A stretch of DNA of 64,000 bases, taken from the NCBI GenBank assembly GCA_016125275.1, contig WGMB01000018.1, positions 124,001 to 188,000 on the forward strand. The letters are read 5' to 3'. Positions within the stretch are counted from its first letter, which is position 1. Each line of letters starts with the position of its first letter. The notes under the pieces were generated by a model. It was given only the letters and a program-made list of their open reading frames with translations. It was not told where the DNA came from and searched no databases. The position numbers were made by a program, and so were the translations under genes. The DNA is from Acidobacteriota bacterium. Its GTDB lineage: Bacteria; Acidobacteriota; Terriglobia; Bryobacterales; UBA6623. Positions 1-7,730 of the stretch are shown here, in pieces.

Positions 1-1
1 A

Positions 2-1195
2 TCCCCGCCGGTGGGGCACACCTACTCGACTCTGCCCATCATCGCGGAGCTGGTTCGGCGTGGCGAGTCGATCATCTACTACAGCTTCGAGCGGTTCGCG
101 GACCCCATTCGCGCCACGGGCGCCGAGTACAGGGCGTACAAGGAGTTTCCGGAGATGCCGGCCTCCACCAGCGTCCGCATGCCGGAGATGCTGCCGATCC
201 TGTCAGGGGCGACCGAGGCGATCCTCGACAACGAGCTGCCCGACGCCGTCGCCGAGAACCCGGACTACATCATTCACGACTGCCTGGCGATCTGGGGCGC
301 GGAGGTCGCTCGGCTGATCGGCGTTCCCCGCATGGCCACCTTTCCGACTTTCCTGGCGAATCGCTCGGTGGAGAAGTTCGCCCGCGGCGTGATGCCGCGC
401 GAGCTGCTGCCCGGCCGGTCGGGCCTGCGGATCACGGACGTCCCCATGCTCTGGACGGTCTTCCAGCAGCGCCGCCGGACTACCCGCAAGCACGGGCTGG
501 AGTACAAGAAGGTGCTGGAGCTGATGCACGCCGACTTCAACGTGGTGTTCACGACGCGCCGGTTGCAGCCCTTCGCCGAGGAGTTCGACGAGCGCTTCTG
601 CTTCATCGGCTCGCCGACCGTGGAGCGCGAGGAGCAGACGCCGTTTCCGTTCGAGCTGCTCACCGGCGCCCCGTTGATCTATGTCTCCCTGGGAACCCTG
701 TTCAACGACCGGCCGGAGTTCTTCCAAGCCTGTTTTGAGGCCTTCGGGGACATGGACGTGCAGGTGCTGCTGTGCCGCGGCAAGCAGAACGCGGCGCTCG
801 ACGCCCTCGAGGCCCCCGCCAATTTCCTTGTTCGCGATTACGTGCCGCAGGTCTCCCTGCTCAAGCGTTCGGCGGCGTTCGTCACGCACGGCGGCATCTC
901 CGGCGCCTCCGAAGGCCTCATCTGCGGGGTGCCGCAAGTCTTCCTGCCGCAAATTTGGGACGGCTATCTGATGGCGCACCAGATCACGGCCGCCGGGGGC
1001 GGCGTGATGCTGCCGCAGCCGCCGACGGCCCGCGACCTGCGCGAGGCCGTGGAGAAGGTGCTCCGCGACCCGAGCTTCCGCGAGAAGAGCCTGGAGCTGG
1101 GCCGCGGCTTGGTGGAGGCCGGCGGAGCCCGGCGCGCCGCCGAAGAGATGCTCCGCTGGACTCGCCAACGGCTGCCGGCGCTGACCTCGGCCTAG
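2..1195 (+). CDS. MGT-type (GT1) glycosyltransferase, 5' end cut by window
   Basis: This encodes a UDP-glucuronosyl/macrolide-type glycosyltransferase that would move a sugar from a nucleotide sugar onto a small acceptor in the cytoplasm. The C-terminal half carries the GT1 donor-site pattern: VSLGTLFNDRPEFF, then THGGISGASEGLICGVPQ and PQIWDGYLMAHQ. The frame is open to the window edge, and the N-terminal SPPVGHTYSTLP aligns with CPPLFGHTNPTLP near the start of the full-length paralogue at 58516-59751, so only about a dozen residues are missing. Acceptor and donor cannot be read from sequence. The stop overlaps the end of the convergent S9 peptidase by 4 nt. Confidence 0.85.
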   Translation, partial: SPPVGHTYSTLPIIAELVRRGESIIYYSFERFADPIRATGAEYRAYKEFPEMPASTSVRMPEMLPILSGATEAILDNELPDAVAENPDYIIHDCLAIWGAEVARLIGVPRMATFPTFLANRSVEKFARGVMPRELLPGRSGLRITDVPMLWTVFQQRRRTTRKHGLEYKKVLELMHADFNVVFTTRRLQPFAEEFDERFCFIGSPTVEREEQTPFPFELLTGAPLIYVSLGTLFNDRPEFFQACFEAFGDMDVQVLLCRGKQNAALDALEAPANFLVRDYVPQVSLLKRSAAFVTHGGISGASEGLICGVPQVFLPQIWDGYLMAHQITAAGGGVMLPQPPTARDLREAVEKVLRDPSFREKSLELGRGLVEAGGARRAAEEMLRWTRQRLPALTSA

Positions 1196-3168
1196 GGGCG
1201 GAGGTGTTTGCGCGCCAGCTCCAGGTGGCGGCGCATCACGTCCAGCACGAACTTCGGTTCCACGGGGCCGTGCGGCTGGCGCGGGTAGACGACCATCTCG
1301 GTCTCCACCCCGCGTCGCTTGAGGGCCGTGTAGAGCTCGTAGCCCTGGGAGATCGGCACCCGCTCGTCGGACTCGCCGTGCAGCACCAGCGTAGGCGTCT
1401 TCACCCGGTCCACGTAGCGCATGGGGGAGTGCTTGGCGTAGGCCTCGAACTGCTCCCAAGGCTCGCCCGAGAAGTAGTCCGGGATGAATGACGGGATGTC
1501 GGCCGTGCCGGTGAAGCTCCACAGGTTCGTCACCGCTGCGCCCGCCGCGGCCACTCGAAAACGGTCGGTCTGGCCGATCACCCAGGCCGTCATGAACCCT
1601 CCGTAGCTCCAGCCCATCACCGCCATGCGGTCCGGGTCCGCCACGCCCATCTCGATCACGTGATCCACGCCGGCCATCACGTCTTCGTAGTCGCCGCCGC
1701 CCCAGTCGTCCACGTTGGCCAGGCGAAACTTCTGGCCGTAGCCGCTCGAGCCGCGGGGGTTCGGCCGCAGGACCGCAAAGCCCTCCGACGCGAAGGCCGC
1801 GACCGGGTACAGGCCGCGCGCTCCGACGTAGGTCTCTTGGAAGACGCCCATCGGGCCGCCGTGGACGTTCAGAATCAGCGGATAGCGCCGCCCCTCCTGG
1901 TAGCCCACGGGGTAGGTCAGCAAGCCCTCCACCTCCTGGCCGTCGGGAGACTTCCAACGGATCGCCTCGCTGCGCCCGAGAGCCGGCTTGGGGAGCTTCT
2001 CGTTCACGGCGCTGAGCTTCTTCGGCGCTCCTGCGCGCAACTCCACCCAGTAGGCCTCCGGCGCCTCGGTGAGGCTTTCCAGCGCAAAGCCCAAGCGCTT
2101 GCCGGTGGCGTCCAGCCGCGCGGCGCCGCCGTAGCTCGAGATCGCGCCCTCCGGCGCATACACGGTCTCTTGCGAGCCGTCGAGGCTCATCGAGCGCACC
2201 ACGTTGCGGACCCGTGACGTTGCGGTGAACAGCACCCGCCTGCCGTCGGCTGACCAGCCCAGCAGGGAGGTCCCGCGCCCGCACTCATCGGGCTGCGTGT
2301 CGGGCAGATCGACGATCTTGCCGCCCTCGCGCGTGAGTACGGACATCGTGCAGACTCCGCCCCAGCGGGCGGGCTGCGGAGACCACAGGAACGCCAGCTT
2401 GCCGCCATCGGGGGAATAGCGAGGGTTCGTCGCGCCGATGCGGCCGTCGCCGAGCGTCCGGGCTGCGCCGTCCGCGGCCGTGATCTCCCGCAGGACGGCC
2501 GTCCGCCAGTCGTCCGCCAGAGAGCTTTCTTGCGCGATGACGGCGATGCTCGCGGAATCCGGCGACCAGACCGCCTCCACGATGTCCTCGGAGCCGTCGG
2601 TCAGCGCCCGCGGCTCGCCTTGCGCCAGGCCGTCGCGCAGCTCCGCCAGCCACAGAGTGGAGTTGCCGTCGTCGTGATCCACCATACGAAAGTCCGCCTT
2701 CTGCTTGACGGCCTTCTCGCGGTCCGTGTCCTTCTTGCGGCCTCGAAACGCGATGTGGCGGCCGTCGGGCGAGAGGGCAAAGCCGGCGATCGAGCCTTTC
2801 CAGGGAAGGACTCGCTGGGCCTCGCCTCCGTCCACGGGGATGCGCCAGAGCTCCGTGCCCTCGCCGCGCTTGGCCCGGAAGTACACGGCGTCGGAGTTGG
2901 GGGAAAACTGCGGCTCCGAGGCGCTGGACTGGCCGCGGGTGAGCTGTATCCTCCGCCGACCGTCGGTGCTCGCCAGGTGGAGCTGCGTCCGCATCTCGCT
3001 CGTCTGGTCGTCCATCACGGCCTCGGTGACCGTGTAGACCAACCAGCGCCCGTCGGCGGAGGGAAGGGCCTCGCCAATGGTCCGCACCTCCATCGAGAGC
3101 TCGGGGGTCCACTTTTCCTGGCCGAGCAGCGCAAGGGGTAGAACGAGGAGGAGCAGGGGCAAACGCAT
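1192..3168 (-). CDS. Secreted S9 family (prolyl oligopeptidase-type) peptidase
   Basis: This is a serine peptidase of family S9, of the acylaminoacyl-/dipeptidyl-peptidase type, probably acting on peptides outside the cytoplasm. Residues 1-17 form a hydrophobic signal peptide ending LLGQ. An N-terminal beta-propeller follows, with repeated SPDG-type blades (FSPNSDAVYF, LSPDGRHIAFRG, YSPDGGKLAF, WSADGRRVLF). The C-terminal 250 residues are an alpha/beta hydrolase with nucleophile motif GWSYGGF (Ser about 521), Asp in GESDERVP (about 600) and His in PRQPHGP (about 633). The length of 658 residues is normal for the family. It stands alone, converging on the upstream glycosyltransferase. Confidence 0.9.
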   Translation of the reverse strand: MRLPLLLLVLPLALLGQEKWTPELSMEVRTIGEALPSADGRWLVYTVTEAVMDDQTSEMRTQLHLASTDGRRRIQLTRGQSSASEPQFSPNSDAVYFRAKRGEGTELWRIPVDGGEAQRVLPWKGSIAGFALSPDGRHIAFRGRKKDTDREKAVKQKADFRMVDHDDGNSTLWLAELRDGLAQGEPRALTDGSEDIVEAVWSPDSASIAVIAQESSLADDWRTAVLREITAADGAARTLGDGRIGATNPRYSPDGGKLAFLWSPQPARWGGVCTMSVLTREGGKIVDLPDTQPDECGRGTSLLGWSADGRRVLFTATSRVRNVVRSMSLDGSQETVYAPEGAISSYGGAARLDATGKRLGFALESLTEAPEAYWVELRAGAPKKLSAVNEKLPKPALGRSEAIRWKSPDGQEVEGLLTYPVGYQEGRRYPLILNVHGGPMGVFQETYVGARGLYPVAAFASEGFAVLRPNPRGSSGYGQKFRLANVDDWGGGDYEDVMAGVDHVIEMGVADPDRMAVMGWSYGGFMTAWVIGQTDRFRVAAAGAAVTNLWSFTGTADIPSFIPDYFSGEPWEQFEAYAKHSPMRYVDRVKTPTLVLHGESDERVPISQGYELYTALKRRGVETEMVVYPRQPHGPVEPKFVLDVMRRHLELARKHLRP

Positions 3169-3222
3169 GGCAAAATTGTATCCAAGCAGCGGGGCCGCGC
3201 CGCGGCCGAAAGTCGCGAAGGG

Positions 3223-4803
3223 TCAGGCTTGGACCGTGGGCCGGAACCCCGGTTTGCGGCGCGCCTTCGTTTGCTGCTCGAAGGCGTACGCCAGCCGCAG
3301 CAAGGTCTGTTCGCTCCAAGCCGGTCCGAAGAACGACAAACCCACCGGCAGCCCATGCACGGCGCCCATTGGAACCGTGACGTTGGGATAGCCGGCGATG
3401 GCCGCTGCCGAGGAGCTTCCGCCCGAGCTGGGGTCGCCGCGGACGAGGTCTGTGGCCCAAGATGGGCCGGTCGTGGGCGCGACGATCGTCTGAATGCCGT
3501 GTTCGCTGATCGGCCCGTCGATGGATGCGCGCGATAGGCGCTGGATCAGGGCCACCGCGTCGAGGTAGGCCTTCTCGGTCAGCGGCCCCTTCTCTTGCGA
3601 TTCCTCGAGGATGCCTTGATCGAACCAAACCAGCTCGCGGTCCGCGTGGGCCTTGTTGAAGTCGATCACGCCGGCCAGGTCCCGGACCGCTATCGAGGGG
3701 TCGAGCCCGGCCAGGTAGCGGTTCAGCCCGTCCTTGAATTCAAACTCCAGCACGTCGAGCGGCGCCCGGCCGGCCTGCTCGCGAGGCAGCCCGGTTTCGA
3801 TCTCGATCAGCTCGGCGCCGGCGGCCCGCAGGGCCTTCAACGCCTCCTCGAACAGTGGCCGCACCAAGTCCCCGGTCCCGTCGAAGCCTCGGCCCACGCC
3901 GATGCGGGCTCCACGCAGAGCGCCCGCATCGAGCGCCGCCGCGTAGTCCGCAGACGCCTGCGCGACGCTGCGGTCAGCGATGGCGCCCAGCAGCAGCGCC
4001 GCGTCGCGGACCGTGCGCGTCATCGGCCCGGCGGTGTCCTGCGAATGCGAAATGGGGATGATGCCGGCCTGACTCACCAAGCCCACCGTGGGTTTGACGC
4101 CAACGAGCCCGTTGATCGACGAAGGGCAGGTGATCGAACCGTTCGTCTCGGTGCCGATGGCCCCCGCGCACAGATTGGCCGAGGCCCCGGCGCCGGAGCC
4201 CGAGCTCGAGCCGCAGGTGTTGTGGTCGAGCGCGTAAGGGTTGCGCGTCAGCCCTCCGCGTCCGCTCCAGCCGCTGGTCGAATCGAACGAGCGGAAGTTG
4301 GCCCACTCGCTCAGGTTCGTCTTGCCCAGCAGCACCGCACCCGCTTCCCGCAGCGCAGCCGCTACGGCGGCGTCCTGCTTGGCGTGGGAGCCCTCCAGGG
4401 CCAGCGACCCCGCCGTGGTCTGCATCCGGTCGCCGGTGTCGATGTTGTCCTTGATCAGCAGCGGCAGGCCGTGCAGAGGACCCCTCAGACGCCCCTCCGC
4501 CCGCTCGCGGTCCAGCGCCTCGGCGATCGCTTCCGCCTCGGGATTGATCTCGATCACGGAGTTCAGGGCCGGACCTTGGCGGTCGATCTGCTCGATGCGC
4601 TCCAGGTACAGCCGAGTCAGCTCCGCGGCGCTGCGCTCGCCGGAGCTCTGCATTCGCAGCAAGTCGTCGAAGGTCGCCTCGTCCAGCTCGAACTCGCCGA
4701 CCGCGGCCGGGGATGGTTGCGACTGCGGAGCTTCGCCGCAGGAGGCCGCGGCGAGCGCGGCGGAGAGGGTCAGAAAATGGCGGCGGGTGAGGTCGATCGG
4801 CAT
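3223..4803 (-). CDS. Amidase-signature family amidase with Tat-like export signal
   Basis: This is an amidase-signature hydrolase related to GatA, cleaving an unknown C-N amide bond. The Ser-cisSer-Lys triad is visible: Lys in LLIKDNIDTG (about 117), Ser in the glycine/serine-rich GSSSGSGAG (about 198) and Ser in GTETNGSI (about 222). The N-terminus reads RRHFLTLSAALAAASCG, a twin-arginine-like signal with a cysteine that could be lipidated, so the enzyme is likely outside the cytoplasm and is not the tRNA amidotransferase. Its start overlaps the stop of the upstream dehydratase by 1 nt, so the two are probably one operon. The substrate is not readable. Confidence 0.88.
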   Translation of the reverse strand: MPIDLTRRHFLTLSAALAAASCGEAPQSQPSPAAVGEFELDEATFDDLLRMQSSGERSAAELTRLYLERIEQIDRQGPALNSVIEINPEAEAIAEALDRERAEGRLRGPLHGLPLLIKDNIDTGDRMQTTAGSLALEGSHAKQDAAVAAALREAGAVLLGKTNLSEWANFRSFDSTSGWSGRGGLTRNPYALDHNTCGSSSGSGAGASANLCAGAIGTETNGSITCPSSINGLVGVKPTVGLVSQAGIIPISHSQDTAGPMTRTVRDAALLLGAIADRSVAQASADYAAALDAGALRGARIGVGRGFDGTGDLVRPLFEEALKALRAAGAELIEIETGLPREQAGRAPLDVLEFEFKDGLNRYLAGLDPSIAVRDLAGVIDFNKAHADRELVWFDQGILEESQEKGPLTEKAYLDAVALIQRLSRASIDGPISEHGIQTIVAPTTGPSWATDLVRGDPSSGGSSSAAAIAGYPNVTVPMGAVHGLPVGLSFFGPAWSEQTLLRLAYAFEQQTKARRKPGFRPTVQA

Positions 4804-5756
4804 CAGGTGGTGAGAATCCGCGCCAGCGCGGACGGCAAGATGTTACCGCCGCTGAGCACGAAGACGAGGTCCAGGCCCTGGCGGTCGATCCTTCCGGCCA
4901 GAGCTGCGGCGACGCCCACGGCTCCTCCTCCTTCGACCACGAGCTTTTCCTCGACGGCGAGCCAGCGCACGGCGGCTTCGATCTCGTCTTCGCTGACGAG
5001 CACGACGTCATCGACCCAACGCTGGACGATGGGGAACGTGAGGTCGCCCGGAGCGGCGACTTGCAAAGCGTCGGCAAGCGACGGGTTCGGGCTCGTCGTC
5101 ACGATCTCTCCGGCGTCGAGCGCCACCCTCCACGCCGGGCTGGCAGCGGCCTGTACGCCGATCACGCGGCAGCCGGGCCGCAGCTCCTTGACGGCCGTCG
5201 CGATCCCCGAGATCAGCCCGCCGCCGCTCATCGGTACGACCACGCAGAAGGCTTCGGGCAACTGATCCAGCAGCTCCAGCCCGAGCGTGCCGTCGCCGGT
5301 CACGGTCTCCGGGGAGTTGTAGGCGCTCAACACCAGGGCGCCGGTCTCGGCGTGGATGCGCTGCACCGTCTGCAGGCGCGCCTCGAAGTTCGCGGCGCAA
5401 TCCACCACTTCGGCTCCCAGCGCGCGCGTCCGGTCCCGCTTGAAGGCCGAAGCGCTGCTCATCATCACGATGCGGGCGTGAACGTCCAGCTCGCGGGCGG
5501 CATAGGCCACGGCTTGGGCGAAGTTGCCGGACGAGGAGGTGACGACGCCGTTCGAGCGGGCCGCGTCCAGACCCGCCAGCACGGAGTTGAACGCCGGACG
5601 CACCTTGAAGGCGCCGGTCGGCTGCAGGGTCTCGAGCTTGCAGTGTACGGACGCCCCCAATCGTCGCGACAGGGCGTCCCGGCGAACCAGCGGCGTGGGG
5701 GATAGATAGGGGCTCAGGCGCTGGCGGGCGGCGCGAATGGCGCTCAACATCTCCAC
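4803..5756 (-). CDS. PLP-dependent threonine/serine dehydratase-like protein
   Basis: This is a fold-type II PLP enzyme of the threonine/serine dehydratase group, expected to deaminate a hydroxy amino acid to a 2-oxo acid or to act as a racemase. The PLP lysine lies in PTGAFKVRP (Lys51), and the phosphate/asparagine loop SSSGNFAQA and glycine loop MSGGGLISG are present. At 317 residues it lacks the C-terminal ACT regulatory domain of biosynthetic IlvA, so it is a catabolic or racemase-like form. It is coupled by a TGATG-type overlap to the exported amidase downstream, suggesting joint use of an amide-derived amino acid (inference). Confidence 0.85.
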   Translation of the reverse strand: MEMLSAIRAARQRLSPYLSPTPLVRRDALSRRLGASVHCKLETLQPTGAFKVRPAFNSVLAGLDAARSNGVVTSSSGNFAQAVAYAARELDVHARIVMMSSASAFKRDRTRALGAEVVDCAANFEARLQTVQRIHAETGALVLSAYNSPETVTGDGTLGLELLDQLPEAFCVVVPMSGGGLISGIATAVKELRPGCRVIGVQAAASPAWRVALDAGEIVTTSPNPSLADALQVAAPGDLTFPIVQRWVDDVVLVSEDEIEAAVRWLAVEEKLVVEGGGAVGVAAALAGRIDRQGLDLVFVLSGGNILPSALARILTT

Positions 5757-5791
5757 AGTCTACGCGGCGGGAGCGGGGCTTCGCGACCCGC

Positions 5792-6880
5792 CTATTCCGG
5801 CGGCTTCTTCAGAGCCAGCTTGGCGATGCTGTGCAGGATGGGCTGAAACTTCGGCTCGTCCGGTTCGGAGCCGTAGGAGAAAGGGTAGACGCCGGCGTCC
5901 TGCGGAGCCGAAAAGATGGCTCCGGCGGCACGGTCGGCCGCGGCGGCGTCCAGCGGTTCCGCGCCGAACAGCAGCACGGGCCGCTCTACTTCTTCGTGCT
6001 GCCCCAAAGCGTGCGCCCTGTACGAGGCCTCGGACTGTCCGCCGCGCAGCAGGATCACGTCGCACAGCTTGGCCAACGAGCTGGGGTAGGCGAGGGCGTT
6101 GCCGCCGGTCGCGCCGATGGGCAGCGTGAAAGCCGCTGAGTTGAACTGGTCGCGGACGTCGATGACTAGGCTGCCGATGTTGCGCGGGATGAAGCGGCCG
6201 AAATCCCACAGCTCCGCTTCCAGGTCCCAGCGGTCGGCGATGTCGATGATGACGTTGCGGGCGTCCTGCTCGATCAGCCAGCGCGTCATGTTCCGCGCGG
6301 CGGCTACGATCGCCTCCGGCGATTCGAAGACCTCGTCCTGGTCCGGCGTAAAGTACGTCAGGGCGACCACGATGCCGAGCTTGTTAGCGGCTTCCAGCAG
6401 CCGCGCCAGCCGTTCGGTCCAGGCGGGAATCAACGTCCCGTCGGGCTGGAAGGCGCCGATCAGGGCGCCGTGCTTCTTTCCGTCTCGCGCCTGGCCGCTG
6501 CGGGCCTCCGGCCCGTCGTAGGGCTTGGCGTCCCCCTGTAGGTTGACGGCGACGACGGTGACTCCGTAGCGGTGGTACCTCTCCAGCGCGGCGATGGCGC
6601 GGTCGGTATTGGCGTCCGGGGTGAAGGACTCGTCCTCTAGAAACTCATCATCGAACAGCGCGTACGTGGCCCTTACGCCCAGCAGCTTGCCCCGGACCTG
6701 CTTGCGGAAGTGGCCGATCTGATAGGTGTGGGTCCATTCCCCGCGCGGCGACGTGCGCTGGTAGAAGCTCTTCTCGTCGTAGCGCGGCCCCAGCATCGAC
6801 CCGGTGGCGATCTCGACCGCACCGAGCGAGACGGGCCAAGCCAACACAGACAGCAGCAGACAGCGGAGACCGGCGTTCAT
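5792..6880 (-). CDS. Secreted TIM-barrel-like protein, glycoside-hydrolase-like, function unknown
   Basis: I do not recognise a named family with certainty. Residues 1-21 form a signal peptide (LLLSVLAWPVSLGAVE). The remainder has the rhythm of a TIM barrel: YGVTVVAVNLQG, ARLLEAANKLGIVVALTYF, ARNVIIDIADRWD, GSLVIDVRD and CDVILLRGG look like successive beta strands. This resembles secreted GH5-type cellulase folds, but no Asn-Glu acid/base pair is evident after the fourth strand (IDIADRWD instead), so hydrolase activity is unproven. It lies on the same strand as the LuxR-type regulator ending at 6970, with an 89-nt gap. Confidence 0.6.
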   Translation of the reverse strand: MNAGLRCLLLSVLAWPVSLGAVEIATGSMLGPRYDEKSFYQRTSPRGEWTHTYQIGHFRKQVRGKLLGVRATYALFDDEFLEDESFTPDANTDRAIAALERYHRYGVTVVAVNLQGDAKPYDGPEARSGQARDGKKHGALIGAFQPDGTLIPAWTERLARLLEAANKLGIVVALTYFTPDQDEVFESPEAIVAAARNMTRWLIEQDARNVIIDIADRWDLEAELWDFGRFIPRNIGSLVIDVRDQFNSAAFTLPIGATGGNALAYPSSLAKLCDVILLRGGQSEASYRAHALGQHEEVERPVLLFGAEPLDAAAADRAAGAIFSAPQDAGVYPFSYGSEPDEPKFQPILHSIAKLALKKPPE

Positions 6881-6969
6881 GGACGATAGGCGAGAGCTAC
6901 CCGTCAGGACGTCTCCGGTCCGTGCGCCGCGAGACAGTAGCGCATGGTAGCACGCGCCTTCGGGGCCGG

Positions 6970-7617
6970 TCAGTTCTGGGATTCGGCCGCCAACAGGGCC
7001 AGCTCGACCCGGCTGTTCACGTCGAGCTTGTCGAAGATGTGGCGCACATGATTCTTCACCGTGTGGCCGCTGATCTGCAGCTCCGAGGCGATGCGCCGAT
7101 AGGGTTCGCCGCGCGCCACCAGCGCCGCGATCTGGCGTTCCCTCGGGGTCAAGCTCGTCAGATCCCCGGCCGGCAAGGTCGTGGTCCGACGCTCATCCAT
7201 GTAGCGCTCCACGGCGGGGTCGTACCAGCGCAGGCCCCGGCTCACCGAGCGGATGGCTTCACACAACTTGGGGCCCGGCGTCCGTTGCCCCACGATGGCG
7301 CTGGCGCCGCCCCGCACCGCCGCCACCTGGTCATCGACGGGCTCGCCCTGGCTGAGGGCGACGATGCGAATCTCCGGCCGCCTCTGGAGCAGTTCGGCGA
7401 TCTTACGGAACGGCGGCGGCTCCAGCAACTGCAGCGAAACGAGGGCGGCCTGCGGAGCGACGGGCCCGAGTTTCGTAAGCAGGTCGGCATACGACGCCGC
7501 CTCGTCGGCCGCGATTAGGTCGGTTGTATCGGCCATAAGAGCCGTTAATGCGGCGCGAACGAGCGCTTGCGGATGAGCGATCAAAACGCGAATGCCGTCG
7601 TTACGGGGTCCAAGCAT
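6970..7617 (-). CDS. LuxR/NarL-type regulator with degenerate receiver domain
   Basis: This is a two-domain DNA-binding regulator. The C-terminal residues 148-210 are a canonical LuxR helix-turn-helix (LTPRERQIAALVARGEP, ISGHTVKNHVRHIFDKL). The N-terminal 120 residues have the shape of a response-regulator receiver, but the chemistry is gone: the phosphoacceptor Asp position reads Ser (ALVSLQL, about residue 61), the acidic pair after the first strand is absent (VLIAHPQ), and the switch Lys is Gln or Gly (GASAIVGQR). Phosphorylation control is therefore unlikely. It is divergent from the FHA/AAA+ gene at 7731 across 113 nt, so they may share a control region. Confidence 0.85.
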   Translation of the reverse strand: MLGPRNDGIRVLIAHPQALVRAALTALMADTTDLIAADEAASYADLLTKLGPVAPQAALVSLQLLEPPPFRKIAELLQRRPEIRIVALSQGEPVDDQVAAVRGGASAIVGQRTPGPKLCEAIRSVSRGLRWYDPAVERYMDERRTTTLPAGDLTSLTPRERQIAALVARGEPYRRIASELQISGHTVKNHVRHIFDKLDVNSRVELALLAAESQN

Positions 7618-7691
7618 CGGAATCGGGTCCTCGAGCCCCTCTTATCGGCTGCTCGTTCCCGACCATTCGCCCTCCGCGCCACACGGTGTTT

Positions 7692-7697
7692 TATACT
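7692..7697 (+). promoter_or_regulatory. Possible -10 element for the FHA-domain gene
   Basis: The hexamer TATACT lies 34 nt before the ATG at 7731 in the divergent intergenic region. No good -35 hexamer and no sigma-54 GG/GC pair is seen at the right spacing, so this is only a candidate. Confidence 0.25.
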
Positions 7698-7730
7698 CCT
7701 CTTGTTTCGTCCCTCTGTTATTGGTCCGAC

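Noticed and set aside
203-2284. Long minus-strand frame of 693 codons
   Set aside because: It lies antisense to the glycosyltransferase and in a shifted frame of the S9 peptidase; composition is the Arg/Gly/Ala-rich shadow typical of GC-rich DNA.
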